Assembly: GCA_034440615.1 (NCBI GenBank)
Contig: JAOTOM010004794.1
Location: 324,001-388,000 of the forward strand
DNA length: 64,000 nucleotides
Direction: 5' to 3'
DNA from: Ashinkailepas kermadecensis
Taxonomy: Eukaryota > Arthropoda > Thecostraca > Neolepadidae
Made by a program: the position numbers and the translations under genes. This document shows, one piece after another, positions 55,101 to 64,000 of the stretch. The first letter of the stretch is position 1, and each line of letters begins with the position of its first letter. The notes beneath the pieces were generated by a model. That model did no database searches. It worked only from the letters and a program-made list of their open reading frames with translations, and was not told the DNA's origin.

Positions 55101-58100
55101 ACTTGCGACAGTGTGAGCTGCTTCTATCGAAGCTATTGCGCGGTGGCCATTTGACCTTCACAGCAGTTGGTAACGGTCAGGCCGGCTGATTCGCCTTCAG
55201 ACGTCTCGGTATAGTTGTCCCCGTTGGCTGAAGGCGGCTCGTGTATTTCCTCTTGGTTTCTGAAAAGCTTGTAAGCAGCAGTGAAGTCCGGTGTCCAGGC
55301 ATCTGATCCTAGGCTCTTAAGTATGAGATCACTGTCGGGAATAAGTGCCTCATCTCACCCGCCTGGACTTGGTGTCGTGGCTGATCCTGTGCCGAGCCCG
55401 GTGCCCACCTGCGCATCACTACACTGTGTGGTGGCCTTCTCACGAACTGGTTAACCGCCTGGTTAGCTCAGCGGATAGAGCGCCGGCCTGCAAAGGCTTC
55501 CCCGGCTTGGCACAACAGGTTCGAGTCGCCTCACGCGCTCGCTGTTAACGCCTCCGGCTGAGATGGCCAGGCAAGGTCGGGACCCAGGCACCAGGCGGCC
55601 GTGCCTACTATGTGGGTACGTTAAACCATCGGTCAAAATTGTCCTATATAACTGGTATTTCCCGATCGGGAGGTGGGTTCAGTGCCAGTACAAGCTTGCG
55701 CTTAGCGCGGACACTCTGTAAAGACTTGCCAACAACAGCTGGATCTTTTTTACTGTTGTTCTTTGGGTGTCGGTAGCTCAGTGGTCAAGGTGAGCGTCTG
55801 TCACGCCAGAGGTACGGGGTTCGATTCCCCGCGATGCCCGCCCTTCCTGCCAGGGTGAGAGGCGGGCAACACCATAGGGCCTCAGCTGCTGAGTGCGTCG
55901 TAAAGCCACAACCAACCAACTGTTGCTTTCCATTGCAGTCGACCGGCGGCAGCACGAATGAGGATGACGAGGAGCAGGCGGGCCAGGGCATGTGTGCTGA
56001 GACGCGGCGCAACACTCAGCAGAACGAGTTCATGGACCCGGCTGTGGCAGCGGGCGCCGCAGATCCTGTCGCCAGGCCGTTCCAGAAGTCAGTCAGGAAC
56101 AAAAGGTGAGCAGTCGGTCGATCACTGTGTATCTTGCTGCAGGCGGCAGGGGCTGCAGATGGAGCGAGCTGCAGGTGGCAGGAGCTGCAGGTGGCAGGGG
56201 CTGCAGGTGGCAGGGGCTGCAGATGGAGCGAGCTGCAGATGGAGTTAGCGGCAGGTGGCAGGAGCTGCAGATGGAGTGAGCGGCAAGTGGCAAGGGCTGC
56301 AGGTGGCAGGAGCTAGTAGTGTACAGACGCCACCCATGGGTACAGCCTGAGAAGGTGCTAGAGCTCAATGTTTGATTGCAATCACCTTGTTGATGTGACA
56401 TGTTGTATTGTTGTTTGCGTTTCACACATACCAATGCAATTAGTATATCTAAATACACACTCGTCAATTCCTTATATAGGATGGCCTATCATTTTTCCAT
56501 CTCATATGAGTTTCTCTTCTTTTTTTGCTTTCATTTATTATTTGGACTTAAGGTGCATGCATTGCTAGTTGTTATCTAGTACCAATCGTTTTGTGCTTTA
56601 AGTATCGCCAAAAAGACTGGGCTAAGCAGATAGCTTACACCTATGTTTCTTCTGATAAACATGGGCGCTACGTGACCAATGCAGTCGATTCGCCCTAAAG
56701 CCCAAACAACTACCTCTTCTGATGTACATAATACATTGAGTGTCAGATAAACATAATGCATTGTGTGTTATGATGGGGAGCCTGCTATGGATTACGTCTG
56801 AAGACGTGAACCGAGAAGGTGATCCCTCGGCTGGAGTGTGACAGGTGACACCTTGGGGAAAATGTGACAGATGGCTCCTGGACTAAGGTGTGACGTCTGA
56901 CTTCTTGACCATGGTGTGACAGATGACCCTTCGGCTAGAGTGCGACGGATAGGACTCTGGGGTAGAGTGCATCAGGTAAATCCTATGCTAATGCGTGATA
57001 TGCAAATCTTGGGGAAGATTGTGACAGATAGCCCCGGGCTATGGTGTGACAGACAACCCCTGGGCTAGAGTACGATGGATACATCCTGGGATAGAGTGCG
57101 ACGGGTGTGACGGATGGCTCGGGAAGCCGACATCTTGTGACGAGGGTCGCCGGCAGCTGACGCGTCTGACCGGTGTGTCGCAGTCTGTCAGACCTGGACG
57201 GAGTGTGACAGGTGTGACGGTGGCTCGGGGAGCCGGCAGCTGACGCGTCTGACCGGTGTGTCGCAGTCTGTCAGACCTGGACGGAGTGTGACAGGTGTGA
57301 CGGTGGCTCGGGGGCCGGCAGCTGACGCGTCTGACCGGTGTGTCGCAGTCTGGCAGACCTGGACGGAGTGTGACAGGTGTGACGGTGGCTCGGGGAGCCG
57401 GCAGCTGACGCGTCTGACCGGTGTGTCGCAGTCTGTCAGACCTGGACGGAGTGTGACAGGTGTGACGGTGGCTCGGGGAGCCGGTAGCTGACGCGTCTGA
57501 CCGGTGTGTCGCAGTCTGTCAGACCTGGACGGAGTGTGACAGGTGTGACGGTGGCTCGGGGAGCCGGCAGCTGACGCGTCTGACCGTGTGTCGCAGTCTG
57601 TCAGACCTGGACGGAGTGTGACAGGTGTGACGGTGGCTCGGGGAGCCGGCAGCTGACGCGTCTGACCGGTGTGTCGCAGTCTGTCAGACCTGGACGGAGT
57701 GTGACAGGTGTGACGGTGGCTCGGGGAGCCGGCAGCTGACGCGTCTGACCGTGTGTCGCAGTCTGTCAGACCTGGACGGAGTGTGACAGGTGTGACGGTG
57801 GCTCGGGGAGCCGGCAGCTGGCGCATCTGACCCGTGTGTCGCAGCTTGTCAGACCTGGACGGAGTGTGACAGGTGTGACGGGTGGCTCGGGGAGCCGGCA
57901 GCTGACGCATCTGACCCGTGTGTCGCAGTCTGTCAGACCTGGACGGAGTGTGACAGGTGTGACGGATGGCTCGGGGAGCCGAAAGCTGACCTGTATGACC
58001 TGTGTGTCGCAGTCTGTCAGACCTGGACGGAGTGTGACAGGTGTGACGGATGGCTCGGGGAGCCGGAAGCTGACCTGTATGACCTGTGTGTCGCAGTCTG

Positions 58101-61100
58101 TCAGACCTGGACGGAGTGTGACAGGTGTGACGGGTGGCTCGGGGAGCCGGCAGCTGACGCATCTGACCCGTGTGTCGCAGCCTGTCAGACCTGGACGCTG
58201 ATGACGAGGATAACCAGGAGGCGGACCACGCCGGCGACGGCGGAGTGTCAGCGGTGTCCACCCTCCAGAAGCAGCGTCACAACGGCCAGTCTGCCGCCAC
58301 AGCCCACCAGGTGACCGCACTGACCTGACGCCGGTCGCCCGGTCATCTGACCTCACGGTGTCGTTTGACGTGCCGGAGGCGTATGCTCGTCCGTTTCATG
58401 TACCGTTTGTAGTTGATTGTAGTTGTAGTGTAGTTGATTGTAGTCATGCACCGACTTGTAGTTGGTCTGGCAAAACAGCAGGATGATTTTTGGGGGGCTG
58501 AACTGCATGAGTGTAGCTGTTTGGTGTGCATAGTTAATTTAGAAGAAAGTAAATATACTAATCAAAATGAATATGACCGTCCTTCAACTGACCACGACGT
58601 TGTATCTGCACCCACCCGAGCTGCACCCACCCCCGAGCTGCACCCACCCCGAGCTGCACCAAACTCTGCCTCCCGACCGTTCCAACCCACCCCGAGCTGC
58701 ACTCAACTCTGCCTCCCGACCGTGCCCACCGCCTACTGCACGTACCGCGCTGCATCCAGACTTCCTCGGGTCCTATAGGTCAACGGCACCGGGCCGATCA
58801 GCGGTCTGTCGGGCACAATGACAGGTTATTCGTGAAATTGTGTGGAATATACCACTTTCTGAACACTGAATCGACATCCCGTCGGAAAAAGTATCGACAT
58901 AGTGCTTCATTGAGTCTTTGTGATGCCTTGATATCTAACTTCTAACGGTACCTCGTTGATATGTCATTGGATTGTCGACCTTCGTTTAACAGAAGAAAAT
59001 TATATATGAACACTGTTAAGTATCTCGTTGATGTGTATCATGCTTATGCTCACCCTTGCGGATCATGATGATACACTTAAATCTCTAACACAATTGAGAA
59101 CATTTCTTAACACAATTCCGGGTAAGGGTACCTATCATGTGGTCTGTCATACAATATCAGTTAGTAAGTATGGGTATTTTATAGTTATTGTTAAAATGGT
59201 TGTCCCTAAATTAGGTATCTGGCAACAAGCGAAAAAGGTACACGTATGAGTACGCTGTTTGATCAAAATTGCGTTGGAAGAGCGTGTTCAGCGACGTCGC
59301 TTCCATGGCGAATTTCGACATCCTACTATACTCGTTTCGACATATCACACCTTACGAAAAACCATTATTTTAGCATTGATCGGGCAACTGCCGGACCAGG
59401 TGCCGGCGGCTAGGGCAAAAGCATGGAGATATAGTCTGAATTAACGCTATTTTTCGGCGATGTCGAAGTTGAACGGAAAGGAAAACGGGAACGCGGCGTG
59501 GAAGGAGCTTCCATGAGCCGCGAGGAGCGAATAGCGTACACGTACTTTGCGTGTCTTCGAGTCGTGGGATGATGCCGAGTCCCGGCAGAAAACCTGACAC
59601 GCATGACCTGGTATAGCTCCGGGTGGGCGACGGTCGTTTCGCTCACTGCACAGTGCGCATGAGGCAGACCTCCCAGGCCGCTGTGCATATGCGTAGATGC
59701 GCGCAGAACAGTTAATCACGCGCTGTCACGTGCTGTCGGAGCGGCAGGCGATTAGCGATGTGACTGGCCGTGGGCGTTGCTAAGTGGATTACAGCTAAAT
59801 GCTGTCAAATGCTGAATGCTGAATACAGCTGTCTGTCGACGGCGCAATAAGGCGTCCAGGTCGGATTTAGTATTTTGCCGACACTCCCGAAAACGGCAGG
59901 TTCGGCCATTTTTCAGTCACTGGGCATAGCAAAATAAAAAGGAGAATGTTCTGAAATAGGTGTATCTTCTATTTGGGGTGTGAGGAGGGCGAACGCCCTT
60001 GCTTCCCTTGGATTTTCACCTATTTATTATTGATGTTTTGGATTCCTTAGAAATAAATGTCGATGCACCAATGGTTGTGGTCGACCTTTGCCGACTCGAA
60101 AGACAACTAGGACGCAAAGCCAATACCAGTGATATGGAACGTCCTTCGACCAGCTGGTACTCACGCACCGGATCCTAAAGCCAACCTTTCTGTTCTGGGT
60201 CATGGCATATGCATGGAAAGAAATCATGAATATCGAATGTTGAGATCCTAAAGCCAGCCTTTCTGTTATGGGCCATGTGAGATGCATGAAAAGAAATCGT
60301 AAATATCGAATGTTGAACAATCTGTACCATCGTTACTTGCAATGAGTAGCATCTGTGAACCACTCTGTTGATCGTGCATATGTTTTATATCGGTATGTTC
60401 TTTACTTTAGTAGCATAAATTGATTTCCGTTAACTGCTTGAAACACGACGTTCGTGAGTGGAGTATCGCAGTCGGAGATAGTGTGACAAAGTGCTTTTTG
60501 TGCCGTTTTTCTCAACCGATGCCCACATGCTCCATGTTAAATCTTGGCAACAGTGGTGTGGCCTGCGCCACTCTTCGCGCAGTGGCTTTCTGCGCCCGTG
60601 ATAAGAGTCAAATTGTGATGAAGATTATTGCAACTTGTAGAATAGTTAGTTGTTTTTTTTTTAAACTCAAGTATTCGATTACGTAGGATCTCTCATTTGT
60701 TTTTATCTCAACCTGTACATACGGCAGTTTCTTGTTCACTCGGCCGAAAATACAGACATGGTCTTATGGTTCTGCTACATTGTTAACGTGATCACCAGGG
60801 GAGCGCTGGATCTTGTAATCTGTCTGCGGTCCAGGACCATATCTGCTCCTCGCTGCACCCACGACATCCCAACGCACCCACCGTCTGTCAACGACACCTG
60901 TCACTTCTCAACTGTAACCACCGCTTAACAACCGCACCTGTCACCTCTCATCTGTAACCACCGCCTATCAACCACACCTGTCACATCTCATCTGTAATCA
61001 CCGCCTACCAACCACACATCATATCTCAGCTGCAACCACCGCCTGTCAACCACACCTGCCATATCTCAACTGCACCCGCCGCCTACCTGCCGCACCTGTG

Positions 61101-63932
61101 ACCTCTCAACTTCACCAACCGTGTTTGGGCCTGTCTGGTGTCACGGGCGGCGCCGACTGACGTGACTGTCGGGTGTCGCGGGCCGCGCCGACTGACGTGA
61201 CTGCCGGGTGTCACGGGCCGCGCCGACTGACGTGACTGTCGGGTGTCGGGGCCCGACTGACGTGACTGTCGGGTGTCGTGGGCCGCGCCGACTGACGTGA
61301 CTGTCGGGTGTCACGGGCCGCGTCGACTGACGTGACTGTCGGGTGTCGTGGGCCGCGCCGACTGACGTGACTGTCGGGTGTCACGGGCGGCGCCGACTGA
61401 CGTGACTGTCGGGTGTCGTGGGCCGCGCCGACTGACGTGACTGTCGGGTGTCGTGGGCCGCGCCGACTGACGTGACTGTCGGGTGTCGTGGGCCGCGCCG
61501 ACTGACGTGACTGTCGGGTGTCGCGGGCCGCGCCGACTGACGTGACTGTCGGGTGTCGCGGGCCGCGCCGACTGACGTGACTGTCGGGTGTCGTGGGCCG
61601 CGCCGACTGACGTGACTGTCGGGTGTCACGGGCCGCGCCGACTGACGTGACTGTCGGGTGTCGCGGGCCGCGCCGACTGACGTGACTGTCGGGTGTCACG
61701 GGCCGCGCCGACTGACGTGACTGTCGGGTGTCATGGGCCGCGCCGACTGACGTGACTGTCGGGTGTCGTGGGCCGCGCCGACTGACGTGACTGTCGGGTG
61801 TCACGGGCCGCGCCGACTGACGTGACTGTCGGGTGTCACGGGCCGCCGACTGACGTGACTGCCGGGTGTCACGGGCCGCGCCGACTGACGTGACTGTCGG
61901 GTGTCGTGGGCCGCGCCGACTGACGTGACTGTCGGGTGTCGTGGGCCGCGCCGACTGACGTGACTGTCGGGTGTCACGGGCGGCGCCGACTGACGTGACT
62001 GTCGGGTGTCGTGGGCCGCGCCGACTGACGTGACTGTCGGGTGTCACGGGCCGCGCCGACTGACGTGACTGTCGGGTGTCACGGGCCGCGCCGACTGACG
62101 TGACTGTCGGGTGTCGCGGGCCGCGCCGACTGACGTGACTGTCGGGTGTCGTGGGCCGCGCCGACTGACGTGACTGTCGGGTGTCGTGGGCCGCGCCGAC
62201 TGACGTGACTGTCGGGTGTCGCGGGCCGCGCCGACTGACGTGACTGTCGGGTGTCCGGGGCCGCGCCGACTGACGTGACTGTCGGGTGTGGCGTGACTGC
62301 CGGGTGTCACGGGCCGCGCCGACTGACGTGACTGTCGGGTGTCGTGGGCCGCGCCGACTGACGTGACTGCCGGGTGTCGTGGGCCGCGCCGACTGACGTG
62401 ACTGTCGGGTGTCGCGGGCCGCGCCGACTGACGTGACTGTCGGGTGTCGCGGGCCGCGCCGACTGACGTGACTGTCGGGTGTCGTGGGCCGCGCCGACTG
62501 ACGTGACTGTCGGGTGTCGTGGGCGCCGACTGACGTGACTGTCGGGTGTCACGGGCCGCGCCGACTGACGTGACTGTCGGGTGTCGTGGGCCGCGCCGAC
62601 TGACGTGACTGTCGGGTGTCGTGGGCCGCGCCGACTGACGTGACTGTCGGGTGTCGTGGGCCGCGCCGACTGACGTGACTGTCGGGTGTCGTCGGGCCGC
62701 GCCGACTGACGTGACTGTCGGGTGTCACGGGCCGCGCCGACTGACGTGACTGTCGGGTGTCGCGGGCCGCGCCGACTGACGTGACTGTCGGGTGTCGTGG
62801 GCCGCGCCGACTGACGTGACTGTCGGGTGTCGTGGGCCGCGCCGACTGACGTGACTGTCGGGTGTCACGGGCCGCGCCGACTGACGTGACTGTCGGGTGT
62901 CGTGGGCCGCGCCGACTGACGTGACTGTCGGGTGTCACGGGCCGCGCCGACTGACGTGACTGTCGGGTGTCACGGGCCGCGCCGACTGACGTGACTGTCG
63001 GGTGTCATGGGCCGCGCCGACTGACGTGACTGTCGGGTGTCGTGGGCCGCGCCGACTGACGTGACTGTCGGGTGTCGCGGGCCGCGCCGACTGACGTGAC
63101 TGTCGGGTGTCGTGGGCCGCGCCGACTGACGTGACTGTCGGGTGTCACGGGCCGCGCCGACTGACGTGACTGTCGGGTGTCACGGGCCGCGCCGACTGAC
63201 GTGACTGTCGGGTGTCGCGGGCCGCGCCGACTGACGTGACTGTCGGGTGTCGTGGGCCGCGCCGACTGACGTGACTGTCGGGTGTCGCGGGCCCGGACTG
63301 TCGGGTGTCGTGGGCCGCGCCGACTGACGTGACTGTCGGGTGTCGTGGGCGGCGCCGACTGACGTGACTGTCGGGTGTCACGGCCCGCGCCGACTGACGT
63401 GACTGTCGGGTGTCGTGGGCCGCGCCGACTGACGTGACTGTCGGGTGTCGCGGGCCGCGCCGACTGACGTGACTGCCGGGTGTCACGGGCCGCGCTGACT
63501 GACGTGACTGTCGGGTGTCGCGGGCCGCGCCGACTGACGTGACTGCCGGGTGTCACGGGCCGCGCCGACTGACGTGACTGTCGGGTGTCGCGGGCCGCGC
63601 CGACTGACGTGACTGTCGGGTGTCACGGGCCGCGCCGACTGACGTGACTGTCGGGTGTCGTGGGCCGCGCCGACTGACGTGACTGTCGGGTGTCGTGGGC
63701 CGCGCCGACTGACGTGACTGTCGGGTGTCGTGGGCCGCGCCGACTGACGTGACTGTCTTGGGTGCTGCAGCTGGAGGAGGAGAACCGGCGCCTGATGTGT
63801 GCTCTGCACGAGCGCGACCAGAGGATAGCCGTGCTCGAGGCGGCTCTGCTGCGCTACCGCGCTGAGAAGCAACACCTGCGTCAGGAGAACGACGCTCTCG
63901 TTAGAGCAATGGAGTCACTGGGCACGCAGTAG
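50664..63932 (+). CDS. PPP1R12A: MYPT/Mbs myosin phosphatase targeting subunit, C-terminal exons (partial at 5' side)
   Basis: The family targets protein phosphatase 1 to myosin II and is inhibited when Rho-kinase phosphorylates its RRST sites. Six plus-strand exons (50664-50808, 53014-53140, 53760-53862, 55939-56105, 58181-58310, 63771-63932) join with phases 1, 2, 0, 2, 0 and end at TAG 63930-63932. Diagnostic: KLREKRRSTGVVHLP (the second Rho-kinase site, human Thr853 region REKRRSTGVSF), the following acidic stretch NEDDEEQ, and the terminal coiled coil ending LRQENDALVRAMESLG, like the human LKDENGALIRVISKLS. The amino half (PP1-binding KVxF and ankyrin repeats) was not found in the window. 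Some coiled-coil exons may be missing or undetected between the last two. Confidence 0.85.
50906..50973 (+). repeat. SINE-tail-like short element
   Basis: GGGCGCTACTGGACCAATGA, AGCCGATACGCCC, AAAAGCCCAAATAAATAAAT, then AACTAACTAACTAAC. It sits 100 bp after the exon A donor. Confidence 0.65.
50974..52073. other. MYPT intron A, unique part
   Basis: No recognised element or coding similarity. Confidence 0.4.
52074..52138. repeat. (AT)n microsatellite, 65 bp
   Basis: Pure alternating TA from 52074 to about 52138. Confidence 0.98.
52290..52735. repeat. Degenerate TGACC/TAACC-rich repeat
   Basis: Irregular ~30-bp phrases such as GTTGTGACCTGACC, TTTGGCCACAATTTTCAC and GTTGTGACCTGTGACCCCAG. Probably an eroded minisatellite; boundaries approximate. 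Confidence 0.5.
53014..53140 (+). CDS. PPP1R12A: MYPT exon B
   Basis: Acceptor GTGCAG|TGGGCG, donor ATCAG|GTGCGG (phase 2). Reads GEPVVETEDGPEPRALDASG, then YSGDHDASPKPTTRAKEKRP. Acidic, proline-rich and disordered-looking, as expected for the region between the Rho-kinase sites. The phases on both sides agree with exons A and C. Confidence 0.75.
53212..53405. repeat. ~115-bp tandem duplication with CCCGGCCCAG sub-repeats
   Basis: Two copies sharing GACAGCGGCGGGGTCCAGCC, GAGACTGGCCCAGCCCGGCC and TCGGGTGCAGCTGAAGCCCA. Confidence 0.9.
53760..53862 (+). CDS. PPP1R12A: MYPT exon C, Rho-kinase site
   Basis: Acceptor CTGTTTCAG|G completes Arg. Reads PSHINKGKQQRDRRKLREK, then RRSTGVVHLPSTEVS, ending GTCAGT|GTGAGT (phase 0). 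RRSTGV is the conserved Rho-kinase target; the Thr is residue 26 of this exon's complete codons. The donor is the first of about 18 near-identical copies (53850-54350). The alternative donor GAA|GTCAGT six bases earlier is also phase 0. Confidence 0.92.
53850..54350. repeat. 26-28 bp array duplicating the MYPT exon C donor
   Basis: About 18 units of ACTGAAGTCAGTGTGAGTTG plus a TGTTGT-type end. Each contains the last exon codons ACT GAA GTC AGT and the donor GTGAGT. Only the first copy follows coding sequence. Confidence 0.95.
54351..54539. other. Intron spacer between two arrays
   Basis: Unique sequence, nothing recognised. Confidence 0.4.
54540..54775. repeat. ~56-bp minisatellite, four copies
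   Basis: Units with TTTGCGGTCTGTCCCCAAG and TGGTGTGGTGTCTGATCTCG. Confidence 0.93.
54776..55450. other. MYPT intron C, unique part
   Basis: Nothing recognised. Confidence 0.4.
55455..55735 (+). mobile_element. SINE family 2 copy
   Basis: CCGCCTGGTTAGCTCAGCGG and ATAGAGCGCCGGCCTG (A box), CAGGTTCGAGTCGCC (B box), TACGTTAAACCATCGG and GATCGGGAGGTGGGTTCAGT, ending near AACAACAGCTGGATC. The tRNA-like head is better preserved than in the other two copies. Confidence 0.78.
55768..55920 (+). mobile_element. SINE with tRNA-Asp-like head
   Basis: GGGTGTCGGTAGCTCAGTGG, CTGTCACGC (GTC anticodon) and CGGGGTTCGATTCCCCG can fold as a tRNA whose acceptor stem GGGTGTC/GATGCCC pairs with wobbles. The D arm carries an extra stretch. 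A ~75-bp body with the tail GTCGTAAAGCCACAACCAAC follows, the SINE layout. It ends 18 bp before the exon D acceptor. Confidence 0.65.
55939..56105 (+). CDS. PPP1R12A: MYPT exon D
   Basis: Acceptor TTTCCATTGCAG|TCG with a good pyrimidine tract that begins within 20 bp of a SINE tail; donor AACAAAAG|GTGAGC (phase 2). Reads STGGSTNEDDEEQAGQGMCA, then ETRRNTQQNEFMDP. The acidic NEDDEE stretch follows the RRSTGV exon, as DENEQE does in vertebrate MYPT. Confidence 0.85.
56140..56315. repeat. ~14-30 bp GGCAGGAGCTGCAG array
   Basis: Units of GCTGCAGGTGGCAGG and GCTGCAGATGGAGCGA alternate irregularly. Confidence 0.9.
56663..56713 (+). repeat. SINE-tail-like short element
   Basis: GGGCGCTACGTGACCAATGC, AGTCGATTCGCCC, TAAAGCCCAAACAAC. 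Confidence 0.6.
56800..57140. repeat. Degenerate ~32-bp GTGTGACAGATG repeat
   Basis: About nine diverged units such as AAAATGTGACAGATGGCTCC and AGAGTGCGACGGATAGGAC, leading into the 83-bp array. Confidence 0.75.
57145..58200. repeat. 83-bp array duplicating the MYPT exon E acceptor
   Basis: About 12-13 units. Each contains GTGTGTCGCAG|TCTGTCAG and ACCTGGACGG; the last one reads GTGTGTCGCAG|CCTGTCAG and ACCTGGACGC and is the true acceptor of exon E. The rest of the unit (TGTGACAGGTGTGACGGTGG, CTCGGGGAGCCGGCAGCTGA) is intronic. Confidence 0.95.
58181..58310 (+). CDS. PPP1R12A: MYPT exon E
   Basis: The first base completes Ser from exon D. Reads LSDLDADDEDNQEADHAGDG, then GVSAVSTLQKQRHNGQ, ending CACCAG|GTGACC (phase 0). 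Not conserved in sequence with vertebrates as far as I can tell, but phase and position fit, and the acidic composition suits the region before the coiled coil. Confidence 0.7.
58311..60170. other. MYPT intron E, left part
   Basis: Contains a GAGCTGCACCCACCC repeat at 58605-58745 and otherwise unique sequence. No further coiled-coil exon recognised, although one could be hidden. Confidence 0.4.
60171..60316. repeat. ~73-bp tandem duplication
   Basis: GATCCTAAAGCCAACCTTTC and AATATCGAATGTTGA occur twice (60171-60243, 60244-60316) with about 10 differences. Confidence 0.9.
60317..60845. other. Unique intron sequence
   Basis: Nothing recognised. Confidence 0.4.
60850..61115. repeat. ~44-bp degenerate array
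   Basis: About six units of ACCACCGCCTATCAACCACA plus CCTGTCACATCTCA. Confidence 0.88.
61130..63757. repeat. 35-bp satellite-like array, ~75 copies
   Basis: Highly homogeneous 35-bp unit GACTGACGTGACTGTCGGGT plus GTCGCGGGCCGCGCC. The main variation is GTCGCGG, GTCGTGG or GTCACGG; a few units are truncated (61240-61260, 62280-62300, 63290-63305). It stops about 13 bp before the exon F acceptor. Minus-strand open frames (TPDSHVSRRGPRHPTVTSVG) are repeat translation. Confidence 0.97.
63771..63932 (+). CDS. PPP1R12A: MYPT terminal exon F, coiled coil and stop
   Basis: Acceptor GGTGCTGCAG|CTGGAG, phase 0. 53 codons: LEEENRRLMCALHERDQRIA, VLEAALLRYRAEKQHLRQEN and DALVRAMESLGTQ, then TAG. Leucines fall in heptad spacing, giving a coiled coil; the end matches the MYPT terminus motif LxxENxALxR. 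3' UTR follows to the window edge with no polyadenylation signal reached. Confidence 0.88.
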   Translation: MEEENRRLMCALHERDQRIAVLEAALLRYRAEKQHLRQENDALVRAMESLGTQ

Positions 63933-64000
63933 TGACATCTAGCGGACGCATCGGCAGTATGGGTAGGAGGCGCGACTCGGTGTGTGTGATGTGTACTGTA

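Noticed and set aside
55768..55842. Functional tRNA-Asp gene
   Set aside because: The cloverleaf is nearly complete, but the D arm has an insertion and a SINE-type body and tail follow immediately.
61130..63757. Regular array considered as CRISPR
   Set aside because: Units are contiguous, with no unique spacers, no cas genes and a eukaryotic intron context.
61211..63875. Long minus-strand frames (TPDSHVSRRGPRHPTVTSVG)
   Set aside because: Translation of the 35-bp array; the last frame is antisense to the MYPT terminal exon.

Overview
This is eukaryotic, intron-rich nuclear DNA from an invertebrate. A crustacean or other arthropod is my best guess. The support is two TTAGG/CCTAA-type tracts (the arthropod telomere motif), CR1/jockey-type LINEs, several tRNA-derived SINEs and a very heavy minisatellite load. 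The phylum call is inference; the species is not identifiable from the window. Nothing bacterial or viral was seen.

Two conserved protein-coding genes are present, transcribed divergently and about 31 kb apart. On the minus strand, seven exons between 19345 and 93 encode the first ~458 residues of the RNA cytidine acetyltransferase NAT10 (Kre33/TmcA family), from the start Met through the Walker A and Walker B motifs of the helicase-like domain. The acetyltransferase half lies beyond the left edge. On the plus strand, six exons between about 50664 and 63932 encode the C-terminal part of a myosin phosphatase targeting subunit (MYPT/Mbs, PPP1R12 family). They include the REKRRSTGV Rho-kinase site and the terminal coiled coil with its stop codon. 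I could not find its ankyrin-repeat exons. All splice phases agree across both genes.

Almost everything else is repetitive. Left to right: NAT10 introns packed with 29-86 bp minisatellites (0.8-13 kb); intron 1 with two LINE fragments, one of them carrying two nested hairpin elements (14-18.8 kb); a foldback MITE-like element and a third, longer LINE (20.7-23.5 kb); a quiet AT-rich stretch with decayed SINEs, a second copy of the hairpin retroelement and a perfect 49-bp inverted repeat (23.5-30 kb); a 9.2-kb LTR element with 2.6 and 3.4 kb LTRs, a primer-binding site and 4-bp target duplications but no recognisable gag or pol (30238-39473); GC-rich minisatellite fields (40-49 kb); and the MYPT exons with large arrays in their introns.

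The most striking pattern is that five of the arrays are built from splice junctions. The repeat unit contains the last or first bases of the adjacent exon together with its donor or acceptor, so each true splice site is followed or preceded by about 4 to 28 near-copies of itself. This occurs at three NAT10 junctions and two MYPT junctions and, to my knowledge, is not a described class of minisatellite.
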